A stretch of DNA of 25,122 bases, from assembly GCA_964591245.1 (NCBI GenBank), contig CAZPZZ010000052.1, positions 1-25,122 on the forward strand, read 5' to 3'. This document shows positions 1-7,880 of this stretch, piece after piece. The stretch is from CAZPZZ01 sp964591245 (GTDB lineage: Bacteria; Acidobacteriota; Vicinamibacteria; Vicinamibacterales; UBA8438). The translations under genes were made by a program, and so were the position numbers. How positions within the stretch are numbered: position 1 is the stretch's first letter; the number at the start of each line of letters is the position of its first letter. A model generated the notes under the pieces. The model was given only the letters and a program-made list of their open reading frames with translations. It was not told the DNA's origin and did no database searches.

Positions 1-852
1 CTCGAGAAAGCGCACCAACGGATCAGCAATTAACTCGGCACTGACACTGACCTCGGCTTGGTCCTCGCGAAATGCCGGCGCCCGCACCAGCACATTGCGC
101 AGAAGCTGCGCCAGCGTTGCAGCCCGGCCCAGATCGCCAACCTTGACCGCGTCATCCAGCGCGTCGAGTTGAGTAACCGCAAGTTCTGCCCATCCGTCGG
201 TCAGCATGCGCAAACGTTGCGCGGTGTCACGCAGCCCGGGCCCGTCCTCCCGCTGTGCTGCGACTCGAGCGCGTAACACCAGCACCGCCAGATTCTCCGG
301 ACGCAGGTCAATGATCGAATCGAGCTCTCGCTGCGCCTCGAGCAATGCCTCCCCTCCGTCGCGTTCAAGTTCCTGCGCAAGGGCAAAACGCGCCCGCACA
401 TGCTCGGGGTCAAGCGCTAGGGTTTCGCGGAAGAACGCCTTCGCCTCATCCGATCGCGCACGAAAGGCAGCAATCTGCCCCTGCAGGAACACCACGGCAC
501 TACTGGAGGGGGCCAGGTCACGGGCCGCGGTCAGCTCGCCTGTTGCGGCCTCATCGTTCCCGAACCCAATATGCACCAACGCAAGATTGGCGCGCATCGC
601 CGGTTCCTCTGGCGCCAACTCGACAGCGCGCTCAAAGCGACGCTGGGCGTCCTCGAGAAGCCCGACCTCCAGAGCGGCCAGACCGCCATAGAATGCGCGT
701 ACGGTCTCCAGATAGGTCGGATCCAGCGAGGGAGCATCCGTGCCCCCCGGCAAAGTGGATACATCGAGCGGAATCGACCGCAGCACCCCAAGGACCCCGA
801 TGGCAATCAGTGCAGCCACAACGAACGTCCGAACGCGCAAGGCGAGGCTCAT
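1..852 (-). CDS. TPR-repeat protein, exported or membrane-anchored (C-terminus cut by window edge)
   Basis: The minus frame from the ATG at 850-852 stays open for 284 codons to base 1, so the 3' end of the gene lies outside the window. Residues about 8-25 form a hydrophobic stretch (VRTFVVAALIAIGVLGVL) that should act as a signal peptide or single membrane anchor. The rest is alpha-helical with TPR-like signatures: 'AFYGGLAALEVGLLEDAQRR', 'ELAPEEPAMRANLALVHIG', 'ALDPEHVRARFALAQELE' and 'DLRPENLAVLVLRARVA'. Alternating A/L/G and the P-x-x-x-A/L pattern at 34-residue-like spacing support TPRs. Such proteins are scaffolds; no catalytic motif is visible. It starts 85 nt after the stop of the flavoprotein gene on the same strand and could be the tail of that operon, but it has no obvious Shine-Dalgarno sequence. 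In Acidobacteriota similar TPR proteins often neighbour CRTAC1/ASPIC-UnbV proteins, which cannot be checked here. Confidence 0.8.
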   Translation of the reverse strand, partial: MSLALRVRTFVVAALIAIGVLGVLRSIPLDVSTLPGGTDAPSLDPTYLETVRAFYGGLAALEVGLLEDAQRRFERAVELAPEEPAMRANLALVHIGFGNDEAATGELTAARDLAPSSSAVVFLQGQIAAFRARSDEAKAFFRETLALDPEHVRARFALAQELERDGGEALLEAQRELDSIIDLRPENLAVLVLRARVAAQREDGPGLRDTAQRLRMLTDGWAELAVTQLDALDDAVKVGDLGRAATLAQLLRNVLVRAPAFREDQAEVSVSAELIADPLVRFLE

Positions 853-937
853 AGTAGTGAACAAGAACGGAAGGAACGACGGCTCTGCGCCACGATAGCA
901 CGACCGGGCAACAAACACCGTCCGCGTGGTGCCTGTG

Positions 938-2533
938 TCACTCCACCTCCTTCACAGCCTCGGGTCCACGCAACCGCGGCAGCCGTCGGGAAAGCTCCGG
1001 AGCCGTCAAGCCCAATCGAGCGCTACGTTCGACCAGCATATCCAGGTCTACACCATATAGATGTGTCGGCGCCTCACCCAGGCCGACCAGATTCCGAGCA
1101 CGAATTCCATCTACGACCCACTGCGCGAAGTGCTGGCGTGCTTCATGCGAACCAACCGCTAACACATTCCGCACGCGAGAATACGCCTCCTGAAAAAGCG
1201 CTGCCCATGCCGCGTCTCCTGCTCCGAGGAAACCACGCCAGGCGGGAGGCGCTTCTGCACTATCGTCTCCCACATCGAGGAGACGCTGACGGATCTCCTC
1301 GAAACTCACGCACGCGAAATACAAGAAAGACAGGTCTCTGAAGATCGACATATCCCGCCGCGCCGCGTATGCCGCGGCCACCAACGCCTGCTGCTGATCC
1401 GCTTCGGCACTGAGAAGTTCACCGTAGCGTTCCAGTCGGGATGGAACAATCTCCGTTCCCGTCAACACGTCGACCAACCGCTCGACACCGAGCAAGCTCC
1501 AGGCGATTCCCGTGGAAAAAAGCGGATCGAAGAATGCAAAGGTCTGCGGCAGCATAGCCCACCGGGGACCGACGGCACGCCGCAGACGACGCTGTAGGCG
1601 CGGGGTCACCCGTATCCCCGGAGGAAGCGCCCGTCCGGAAGCAAACACGCTATTCAAGGTCGGATAACGCCGAAGCGTGCGAGCCCAGATCTCCGCAGGC
1701 GACACCTCGGACGTACGCAGAGCCGGATCATCGAACAAGGCGCCGGCACTCACCACGCCATCATCAAAACGGAGGCTGTATATCCAGCCCTCGTCGATAA
1801 GATGATGCACGGCTGCCCATTCGTCGGGATAGGGACCGGAAGGCATGCGGGCACCTGCGTGTCGCGCCGCCTCAACAAAAGGCCCGACACCCTCGAAATG
1901 GGCGTAAACCAGTCGACTGCAGAACGGAATATCAGAGGCCACCGATTCGATGCCGAAGGCACGTGCCAACACCTCTGCCCCGCCGGACCCATCAACAACA
2001 AACGCCGCGTCGAGCACCTCCGTCCGGCCCTCGTGCAGCCCATGTATCTTGAGACGGTCCGGCCGGACATCGACCCCGCACACCGCAAATCCATCGCGAT
2101 AATGGACCCCGGCCGCACGGGCTCGCTCGACAAGATACGCATCAACGTCCGCGCGTCGCCATTGGCAGTCTGCGATGTCGTCACTCGGGCTCGCGGCGAC
2201 CAAATACCGGGCGTCGTTGGACGCGTCATTGTGGAACGGCTGATGGGGATGGTGCCGATAAAAGGTGAATCCACGTTTCAGGCCACAACCGAGATCCGCC
2301 AGGTCTTCACGCCAGCGACCATAGGCAGCCAGACTACGCAAATCTGGCTGTGCATGTCGCGCAGCAAGTCGCTCCAGGGACAACGCCGCCAGTGGCGTCG
2401 AAGACTCTCCTAGCGCAAACCGTGGGTGAATGTCCCGCTCGAGGAGGAGAACCTGCCGGCCGCACACGGCGAGTATCCTGGCCAATAACGCGCCAGCAAA
2501 CCCCGCCCCGATGACGGCGACGTCGTAGAACAT
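938..2533 (-). CDS. FAD-dependent oxidoreductase, flavin-dependent-halogenase-like
   Basis: A 531-residue flavoprotein of the halogenase/monooxygenase superfamily. The N-terminal Rossmann motif is GAGFAG at residues 9-14. GESSTP (42-47) matches the GESTIP-type motif of flavin-dependent halogenases, 'VDGSGG' (180-184) is the second FAD-contact region, and FDPLFSTG (335-342) matches the third halogenase-family motif. Lys86 in 'LKRGFTF' aligns by eye with the lysine region of halogenases. The diagnostic WxWxIP motif is not intact: at that place the protein has GWIYSLRF (249-256). Halogenation is therefore unproven, and a dehydrogenase or monooxygenase role on a carrier-bound or small substrate is equally possible. 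It lies 50 nt downstream of the radical SAM gene on the same strand. ATG start at 2531-2533; the Shine-Dalgarno sequence is weak. No signal peptide, so cytosolic. Confidence 0.85.
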   Translation of the reverse strand: MFYDVAVIGAGFAGALLARILAVCGRQVLLLERDIHPRFALGESSTPLAALSLERLAARHAQPDLRSLAAYGRWREDLADLGCGLKRGFTFYRHHPHQPFHNDASNDARYLVAASPSDDIADCQWRRADVDAYLVERARAAGVHYRDGFAVCGVDVRPDRLKIHGLHEGRTEVLDAAFVVDGSGGAEVLARAFGIESVASDIPFCSRLVYAHFEGVGPFVEAARHAGARMPSGPYPDEWAAVHHLIDEGWIYSLRFDDGVVSAGALFDDPALRTSEVSPAEIWARTLRRYPTLNSVFASGRALPPGIRVTPRLQRRLRRAVGPRWAMLPQTFAFFDPLFSTGIAWSLLGVERLVDVLTGTEIVPSRLERYGELLSAEADQQQALVAAAYAARRDMSIFRDLSFLYFACVSFEEIRQRLLDVGDDSAEAPPAWRGFLGAGDAAWAALFQEAYSRVRNVLAVGSHEARQHFAQWVVDGIRARNLVGLGEAPTHLYGVDLDMLVERSARLGLTAPELSRRLPRLRGPEAVKEVE

Positions 2534-2583
2534 AGTTCATCGGTCCGGTCCCGCCCCTCCGACTCGGCGGGACATACTTGTGT

Positions 2584-3525
2584 TCACGTACGACCACACG
2601 CTGAGCATTCGATGGATCGCGTCGAACAGCCTCGACGATTCATCTCCTCAAGCCTGGCCCGCCGCGCCGGAAAACACTCGGGACATGTCGCCAACCGTTC
2701 GAGATCCCACACATCCACTTGCACGACCGTATCCCCTAGGTCCAGCGCCAGGGCACGGGCGAAGAGCCGTTCGGTCATTTCGAGCGTTACCGGGCTCCAC
2801 GAGCCGACCGTCGCAAGCTCCTCCAATGCGCCGTTGCCACCCCGGACGGGGATGATCGAGACAACGCCAGCTCCCTGCACAGCCGCGTGTTCAATGGAGC
2901 GCAACGTCCACGCCTCCTGTTCGGACAAGTCTATGTAGGGGGTTCCGAACAGTACAAAGGCACGAATACCGATACCGTTCGAGCGAAGCACAGCTGCCGC
3001 ACCGTCGAAATCAGCAACAGTCATCCGCTTGTTGAGAGCAGCCAAGGCTCTTGGTTGGGTCGTCTCTAGGCCCATCGCGACCTCGAGCCGACCCTCAAGC
3101 CCCAACGCAAATGACACGCAGCGCTCACCGACAAGGGAGGGATGGCTCTCAACGGTCACCTGCTCGAAAGTACGCAGCAGCTTCAATATCGCTGGATCGT
3201 CCTCACTTGGCACCGCCAAGGGATCGAAAAAACTGCTGGCATTGTAGAGCTTGATGAACGACCGATGAGAAATTTTCCCGAGCGCCACCTCGAGTTGCGC
3301 GGGGACCGATCCTGGCGGCGTCGGCCCCTGCAGCATGCCCCGCCATAAATCGCAGAAGACGCAACTGAACGGGCACTCCTTCCCCCTCAGAAAGACGGTC
3401 GTCGCATCGACCCAGCCACCGGCGGGTCGACGCTCCCGCTCGCAGATCACCGAGGCCTGTGATTCGAACGGGGACGCCCGCTCCCGGAGCGCCCGCACCC
3501 AACGGTCTGTCGACACGATGTTCAA
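2584..3525 (-). CDS. Radical SAM protein with C-terminal cysteine cluster
   Basis: A 313-residue radical SAM enzyme. The [4Fe-4S] cluster motif CxxxCxxC is Cys51, Cys55 and Cys58 (KECPFSCVFCDLW). The segment before it ('GWVDATTVFLRGKECPFSC') resembles the Elp3/RaSEA-like (TIGR01210-type) radical SAM proteins, whose archaeal members act in archaeosine tRNA modification; this is recall, not a search. The core shows the expected SAM-binding elements ('VTVESHPSLV', 'VAMGLETT', 'GIGIRAFVLFGTPY'). The C-terminus carries Cys281, Cys284, Cys300, Cys307 and Cys310 (CPEC...CSAC), a likely zinc-ribbon or second metal site. The first in-frame start is a TTG at 3523-3525 overlapping the stop of the upstream asparagine-synthetase-like gene (TTGA), which implies translational coupling; a GTG three codons later is an alternative. 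Substrate unknown. Confidence 0.88.
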   Translation of the reverse strand: MNIVSTDRWVRALRERASPFESQASVICERERRPAGGWVDATTVFLRGKECPFSCVFCDLWRGMLQGPTPPGSVPAQLEVALGKISHRSFIKLYNASSFFDPLAVPSEDDPAILKLLRTFEQVTVESHPSLVGERCVSFALGLEGRLEVAMGLETTQPRALAALNKRMTVADFDGAAAVLRSNGIGIRAFVLFGTPYIDLSEQEAWTLRSIEHAAVQGAGVVSIIPVRGGNGALEELATVGSWSPVTLEMTERLFARALALDLGDTVVQVDVWDLERLATCPECFPARRARLEEMNRRGCSTRSIECSACGRT

Positions 3526-4847
3526 TGTCTGTCGTGATGGGTGTAAAGGTGCGCCCGATACTGCACGGCCCCAAGCGTGAGCCGCGGGAAAACCTCGTCA
3601 GCCATCACCCCATGCTGAAAACGTCGCTTGTCGAATACGGGAAATTCCACCCCGAATCTGGCGCGCATGCCACGCTTCACGATCTCGCCTTTCAAGGCGT
3701 AGAGGCGGTCGGTCGCCCCTGAGGTCAGTTCATCAAACGGAATGGACTCTGCCACCCGAATGACGGCCGGACGGGTGAAAGGACTGAACCCAGAAAACCC
3801 AAGCAAACGCGCCGGAGCGTACGTCCGGACGCAACCGCGCGAAAGCCCACCAGAATACGTAAGAGAGTGCTTGATCGCTTCGACACCCCAACCCTCCTGA
3901 TAAAGCATCGAATTCGATACGACACTTCTGATGGTCAATTCACCATCTTCCTCGAGCGGGTAATCCTTCAGGTTTTCGTCGCCACCGTCGCCATCAAGCA
4001 ACAGACGCCACTCAGGATACCGTTCGCGGATCCCTCGCAGCAGCGCCACCCCGACCATCGCACATTCCACATCTAGTGGCTTGTAATCTTCGATAACCTC
4101 TACTGCTTCCAAGGGATCAAGGTCGGTCGACGCTGCCTCCACCACCTCGAGCAGCAGTTCCAGGTCCAGCCGCCGAAGAAACGTTCGGGCTTGCTCACTG
4201 TCTCGACCGCCGCCGTCAACAGCTAACGTGAACGCCTTCAGGCGACTCGGATTCTGGCCACGTTCGAGCAGGGCGTGATACGTCGCTAACAATACGGCGC
4301 CGCTATCAATGCCCCCAGAGAACAGCACGCCGATCGGCTCGCCACTTTCGCGATGATCGAGCCATGCGCCAATCTCATCGTAAAGCGCGCCAACATAGGC
4401 GCGACCGATCGCGTCGAGATCCGTCGCTCCGGACGCGTGTGGCGGCGCAAAAAACCGCTTCTGGATCGGCTGTGGATCAGGACATCCCACCAGGCGAAGC
4501 ACAGTCACATGATGCGCAGGCACCATACGCGTATAGGACGGATGAAATTGATCGAGATATCCCTCGGCTTCGAGTACGCGCCGGATATCGTCGATACGCT
4601 CCCCGACAACCAACATTGGCCCGTCCACCTCTTTGGCGAGGAAATAACGCATGGGCCGGTCAAGGCTTCGTGCCATCATCACCGTCTCACCGTCCCGTGC
4701 CACCAGTGCAAACGAACCGTGCACCGCCAACACGGCATCAGGCTGCTCCTCCGAGAGTAACGCCCTGGCCTCGCCCGCTGTCATATTGAGAATGTCTTGC
4801 GTATCGTCGTCGATCAGGTCAACGACTCGATGCACCGTGCGCTCCAT
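3522..4847 (-). CDS. Asparagine-synthetase-like ATP-PPi synthetase lacking the glutaminase cysteine
   Basis: A 441-residue protein of the asparagine synthetase / beta-lactam synthetase fold. Residues about 38-90 look like a remnant class II glutamine amidotransferase domain ('AVHGSFALVARDGETVMMAR'), but the catalytic N-terminal Cys2 is absent (MERTVH). The ATP-pyrophosphatase loop SGGIDSG (177-183) and a DGDGGDE motif (285-291) are intact. By family knowledge, such proteins adenylate a carboxylate and form an amide or lactam with an internal or delivered amine instead of glutamine-derived ammonia. I prefer the ATG at 4847, 7 nt after the SDR stop and preceded by GGAAAGAAGAG-like purines. A TTG at 4883 would extend the protein by 12 residues into the SDR gene. 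The gene overlaps the radical SAM start, so it is operonic. It is shorter than canonical AsnB (about 550 residues or more). Confidence 0.88.
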   Translation of the reverse strand: MERTVHRVVDLIDDDTQDILNMTAGEARALLSEEQPDAVLAVHGSFALVARDGETVMMARSLDRPMRYFLAKEVDGPMLVVGERIDDIRRVLEAEGYLDQFHPSYTRMVPAHHVTVLRLVGCPDPQPIQKRFFAPPHASGATDLDAIGRAYVGALYDEIGAWLDHRESGEPIGVLFSGGIDSGAVLLATYHALLERGQNPSRLKAFTLAVDGGGRDSEQARTFLRRLDLELLLEVVEAASTDLDPLEAVEVIEDYKPLDVECAMVGVALLRGIRERYPEWRLLLDGDGGDENLKDYPLEEDGELTIRSVVSNSMLYQEGWGVEAIKHSLTYSGGLSRGCVRTYAPARLLGFSGFSPFTRPAVIRVAESIPFDELTSGATDRLYALKGEIVKRGMRARFGVEFPVFDKRRFQHGVMADEVFPRLTLGAVQYRAHLYTHHDRH

Positions 4848-4854
4848 AGCTGTC

Positions 4855-5550
4855 TTACTCTTCTTTCCAGGGGTTCGTCGCAAACACTGACAATTCCGGC
4901 CAGAACGCGCGGCGGTGCATGGATAGCGCCGCCATCACCGTATCCGCAATGTCAGTCGCATACAGCTTGTTCGGATTATTACGACCGACTCGCCCCCCCC
5001 ATCGTGTCTGCACTTCAGACGGGCAAATGCTCATAACCCGGATCCCGTGGGGTCGGAGTTCCGCCTGCCAGCATTGGGAGATACCGCGCACTGCCCATTT
5101 ACTCGCAGCATAGGCGGTACCGAGCTTCCGCCCCTTCGTACCTGAGGTCGACGAAATGTTCACGATATCCCCACCCGCCTGTTCCGTCATCAAGGGCGCC
5201 ACGCGATTTGTCAGGTCCACCATGCTGAACACGTTGATATCGAATAGGCGGCGCATCTCAGCGACGTCCAATTCCCCGATGGCTGCGTCGTACCAGGTCG
5301 CCGCGTTGTTGACCAAGACGTCGATGCCTCCCATGTGCTTGTTGCAAATCTCCACCGTCTTCGCGTTCTCGCCGTCGACGGTTCCGTCAGCCTCGACCCC
5401 GAAGGCCCCCGTGTCGGCCGCAACCCGCCGAAGCGTCTCCTCGTGCCGTCCGGTAAACACCACCTGGTGCCCATCCTCACAAGCTCGTGCCACAAGAGCC
5501 GCGCCAATGCCTTGACTTCCACCGGTAATCAAGAAGCGCCGTTTGCTCAT
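4855..5550 (-). CDS. Short-chain dehydrogenase/reductase (SDR)
   Basis: A 231-residue classical SDR. The cofactor motif TGGSQGIG is at 9-16, NNAA at 81-84, the catalytic Ser region NISSTSG at 131-137, and YAASK at 147-151 gives Tyr147 and Lys151. 'TGRHEE' at 33-38, with Arg after beta-2, fits NADP(H) preference. Members reduce ketones or oxidise alcohols, often as 3-oxoacyl-ACP-reductase-like enzymes; the substrate cannot be read. The ATG at 5548-5550 is chosen because GAGGAAA lies about 8 nt upstream and the SDR fold begins immediately; the open frame continues upstream to 5682 but encodes a non-SDR extension. It is the first gene of the apparent five-gene minus-strand set and is probably transcribed from the TATAAT-containing promoter near 5640. 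Confidence 0.92.
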   Translation of the reverse strand: MSKRRFLITGGSQGIGAALVARACEDGHQVVFTGRHEETLRRVAADTGAFGVEADGTVDGENAKTVEICNKHMGGIDVLVNNAATWYDAAIGELDVAEMRRLFDINVFSMVDLTNRVAPLMTEQAGGDIVNISSTSGTKGRKLGTAYAASKWAVRGISQCWQAELRPHGIRVMSICPSEVQTRWGGRVGRNNPNKLYATDIADTVMAALSMHRRAFWPELSVFATNPWKEE

Positions 5551-5638
5551 CTGTCGTTTCCTCACCAAAACACCGCGCTGCCCTCCCCCGTTACGAGGTT
5601 CGGTTCGCGCACCACGTGCCGCACCCAAATCCTGGGCG

Positions 5639-5667
5639 ATTATATCGTCGCCCTTCTCTCCCGGACG
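5639..5667 (-). promoter_or_regulatory. Candidate promoter of the SDR/AsnS-like/radical SAM operon
   Basis: On the minus strand a perfect TATAAT -10 hexamer occupies 5644-5639. At 17 nt upstream the -35 hexamer is poor (CGTCCG at 5667-5662), so activation by a regulator or an alternative arrangement is possible. The predicted leader to the SDR start is about 85 nt. On the opposite strand a TTGACG hexamer at 5683-5688 with CAGCAT 17 nt later could serve the divergent lectin-like gene, but is weak. Confidence 0.4.
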
Positions 5668-5732
5668 GTCCCGACGTATCACTTGACGCGGAGTCTTTCG
5701 CTGGGCAGCATTAGCCCATGCACAGTCACAGT

Positions 5733-6476
5733 ATGAAGCACGCCCGCGCTCTCACCACGGCAACGGGACTCCTGGCCGCCATCCTGCTCACGGCCGGCTA
5801 CCTCGGTGCCGTATTCGCCATCGAGCCGAATCAGCAGAATTCCCAGTCCCAAACGGACCCCGGCGCGGTACCGGATCAGATTCAAATGGGCGGGGAGAAG
5901 TCTGTCACAACATTCTTCATCACTAGTATCGGGCTCGGAAACGGTGGAGACCTCGGAGGCCTTGCCGGCGCAGACGCCCATTGCCAGGCTCTTGCGGCCG
6001 CTGAATACGCCGGTGACCACACGTGGCGTGCCTACCTGAGCACGTCAGCCACCGATACCGAACCAGCCGTCAACGCTCGCGACCGCATCGGCAGCGGACC
6101 GTGGTACAACGCTGAAGCCCTCCTGATTGCCGCAAACGTGAACTCGTTGCATGACGGGCCGAACAACGTCAACAAGGAGCGGGCCACAACCGAACGCCTC
6201 AACATGGTGAACGGGGCCGGAGACACGCCCAACCGGCACGATATCCTGACAGGCTCACGCGCCGACGGAACAGCATTTGACCGAACAGACGATCTCACCT
6301 GCGGAAACTGGACATCCAGTGACGCTGGACGTGCCCAGGTTGGGCATCACGACCGAAGAGGACGTGGGGACGGCGTCAATTCGTGGAACTCAGAGCACGG
6401 CTCGGCCGGCTGCAGCCAGGAATCGTTAGAAGGAACGGGCGGGGCTGGCCTCTTCTACTGTTTCGCGATCGACTGA
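5733..6476 (+). CDS. Exported lectin-like protein (DUF1554 / endostatin-fold-like)
   Basis: About 247 residues. An N-terminal signal peptide (ATGLLAAILLTAGYLGAVFA) is followed by a low-complexity linker and one compact domain. The domain pattern 'FFITSIGLGNGGDLGGLAGADAHCQALA', 'HTWRAYLSTSA', 'DRIGSGPWYN', 'GDTPNRHDILTGS', 'LTCGNWTSS', 'GCSQE...GTGGAGLFYCFA' matches exported proteins commonly labelled lectin or DUF1554, which have a collagen XVIII/endostatin, C-type-lectin-like fold. The four domain cysteines probably form two disulfides. Its ligand is unknown; a periplasmic or surface binding role is likely. Two starts are possible: ATG 5718, or ATG 5733 (MKHARAL), which gives the more typical signal peptide. 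Neither has a convincing Shine-Dalgarno sequence. It is transcribed divergently from the SDR operon and ends before a strong hairpin. Confidence 0.85.
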   Translation: MKHARALTTATGLLAAILLTAGYLGAVFAIEPNQQNSQSQTDPGAVPDQIQMGGEKSVTTFFITSIGLGNGGDLGGLAGADAHCQALAAAEYAGDHTWRAYLSTSATDTEPAVNARDRIGSGPWYNAEALLIAANVNSLHDGPNNVNKERATTERLNMVNGAGDTPNRHDILTGSRADGTAFDRTDDLTCGNWTSSDAGRAQVGHHDRRGRGDGVNSWNSEHGSAGCSQESLEGTGGAGLFYCFAID

Positions 6477-6521
6477 CCACGTCTGACGACACCCTATCTG
6501 TCCGCATATGGTCAATCAAAA

Positions 6522-6561
6522 ACAACGGCCCTGCCGCGAAGACGCGACAGGGTCGTTGTTC
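6522..6561. terminator. Bidirectional terminator between convergent genes
   Basis: Two 18-nt arms (6522-6539 and 6544-6561) are inverted copies with two non-Watson-Crick positions (one G-U, one C-A), enclosing the loop AAGA. The stem is GC-rich at the loop end. On the minus strand it is followed by TTGTTTTTGATT, a good T-tract for the sulfite-oxidase-like gene. On the plus strand the T-richness after the stem is weaker, but it would still end the lectin-like transcript. Confidence 0.8.
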
Positions 6562-6577
6562 ACTTACTTCGTCATCC

Positions 6578-7741
6578 TCAAACGATCATGACTGTTCGGG
6601 GGTGCTGATTATTTTGCTCGAGGAACGTCTGCTTCACTTCAAGTTCCTCAGCGGTCGGCTGGACATATCCATTCGCGTCCGTCGCACGTGACGTCACGGT
6701 ATGTTCACCCGGAGTCGCCCCGTTCCAATCAAACGTGAAGAACTTCCAGGAGTACTGCTCGTTCATTGTTGGATCCAACGTCGCGGATTGCCACGGCCCA
6801 TCATCGACCTTGACCTCCACAGACTCGATCGGCGTGCCGTCATGCATGATGACGCCGAACACCCGATGATGGTCATCGACTTTCGTCACCCTCGCGATGT
6901 ACGACTTGAGGCGCATCTTTGAGATCGCCGTCTCGACCCATTTCATCTCGCCGTTGATCATCTCTCCCTTGAGGGTCCGATACCAGCGAGCTTGGTATTT
7001 CCCAAGATACGCGTCCTCCTGCACCTGAATCTCAGACAGAAATTTCACATTCGGAGCGCCGTACCAGCCCGGCACCAGAAGACGAAGAGGACGTCCCTGA
7101 TGGGCCGACAGGGGGGAGCCATTCAGTTCATAGGCAAGAAGTGGCTCGTCGGACAATGCGATATCGCGCTGCAGGCTCCGCCCGTATTGCTGGTCAACCG
7201 TGTAGGTGCGTCCGCGGAACTCCACATCCTCGTCGCCGTGATCAGCACCGAAGAAAACAAATTCCCGCGCACGGTCCTGGACGCCAGCCCGCTGCAATAC
7301 CGTCCTGAGCGACACACCCGTCCAACGCCCGTTACTCGACAACCCATTCAGAGGGCCTCGATTTCCTGAGCACTCGAACCCGAAGACGAGTTCACGACTC
7401 GGCATCGCACGCAGGTCAGCCATCGAGAATTCTAGCGCCTCGTCAACCATCCCTGACACCTTCAGCCGATACGCGTCGACATCGATCTCCGGATGTCCAT
7501 AGTGCTGGGTTGTGAACCATTTGTCCGCCGGAGTGATCGCACCGTCGATTTCTCGTACATCGATAATCCGTCTATCCGGCGTACGCTCGAGGACGATCTC
7601 ATCCGGCAGATCGGTGAATTCCACGAGCGTCTCGCCCTGGGCCAGCGCCGGGAACGCCCACTCCGGTACGCCCATCATTCCAAGTCCGGCCAACGCCGCG
7701 CCGCCCTTGAGCACCTCCCGACGAGTGGTCTCTTTTGCCAT
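6578..7741 (-). CDS. Tat-exported sulfite-oxidase-family molybdoenzyme
   Basis: A 387-residue molybdopterin enzyme. The N-terminus has a twin-arginine signal (TTRREVLKGGAALAGLGMMG, Arg7-Arg8), so the cofactor is loaded in the cytosol and the folded protein exported. Cys124 in 'FGFECSGNRG' is the conserved molybdenum-ligating cysteine. 'GWYGAPNVKFLSEI' matches the substrate-arginine/cofactor region (GxxGxxxVKWL), and the C-terminal Ig-like dimerisation domain ('TVTSRATDANGYVQP...') is present. No cytochrome b5 domain is fused, so an external electron acceptor is needed. The family oxidises sulfite or reduces other oxyanions; the true substrate is not readable. ATG at 7741 is preferred (GGGAGAGGGA upstream); the longer frame to 7789 precedes the Tat motif and is unlikely. 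A separate promoter candidate lies upstream at 7807-7836. Confidence 0.92.
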   Translation of the reverse strand: MAKETTRREVLKGGAALAGLGMMGVPEWAFPALAQGETLVEFTDLPDEIVLERTPDRRIIDVREIDGAITPADKWFTTQHYGHPEIDVDAYRLKVSGMVDEALEFSMADLRAMPSRELVFGFECSGNRGPLNGLSSNGRWTGVSLRTVLQRAGVQDRAREFVFFGADHGDEDVEFRGRTYTVDQQYGRSLQRDIALSDEPLLAYELNGSPLSAHQGRPLRLLVPGWYGAPNVKFLSEIQVQEDAYLGKYQARWYRTLKGEMINGEMKWVETAISKMRLKSYIARVTKVDDHHRVFGVIMHDGTPIESVEVKVDDGPWQSATLDPTMNEQYSWKFFTFDWNGATPGEHTVTSRATDANGYVQPTAEELEVKQTFLEQNNQHPRTVMIV

Positions 7742-7806
7742 AGTCAATCCCTCTCCCTGACAAGCCGCGACGAGCCGGCGCCCGGCCACAAATTTCTTTG
7801 ATGGAT

Positions 7807-7836
7807 ATTATCTCGCTCTAGACCTGCATTCGCCAA
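7807..7836 (-). promoter_or_regulatory. Candidate sigma-70 promoter of the molybdoenzyme gene
   Basis: On the minus strand, TTGGCG (7836-7831) is followed after 18 nt by GATAAT (7812-7807), about 65 nt ahead of the ATG at 7741. Fit to consensus is 4/6 and 5/6. The spacer between the HupE-like stop (7881) and this gene also contains a run of seven T on the minus strand (7866-7860) without a clear preceding stem. Confidence 0.42.
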
Positions 7837-7880
7837 CACCTGACGCCGTAAATACGCGCAAAAAAACATCTCCCGTCGTC

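Noticed and set aside
571..1341. Long plus-strand open frame (256 codons)
   Set aside because: It is antisense to the TPR and flavoprotein genes, has no recognisable domain, and both minus-strand frames show clear family motifs.
938..2533. Firm call as tryptophan halogenase
   Set aside because: The WxWxIP motif is not conserved, so only halogenase-like is supported.
4848..4883. TTG start extending the asparagine-synthetase-like protein by 12 residues
   Set aside because: ATG 4847 has purine-rich upstream sequence and sits just after the SDR stop; the extension would not restore a catalytic Cys2.
938..5550. Lasso-peptide or other RiPP cluster
   Set aside because: The AsnS-like protein recalls lasso cyclases, but there is no B-type leader peptidase, no RRE-like domain and no candidate precursor peptide in the operon.
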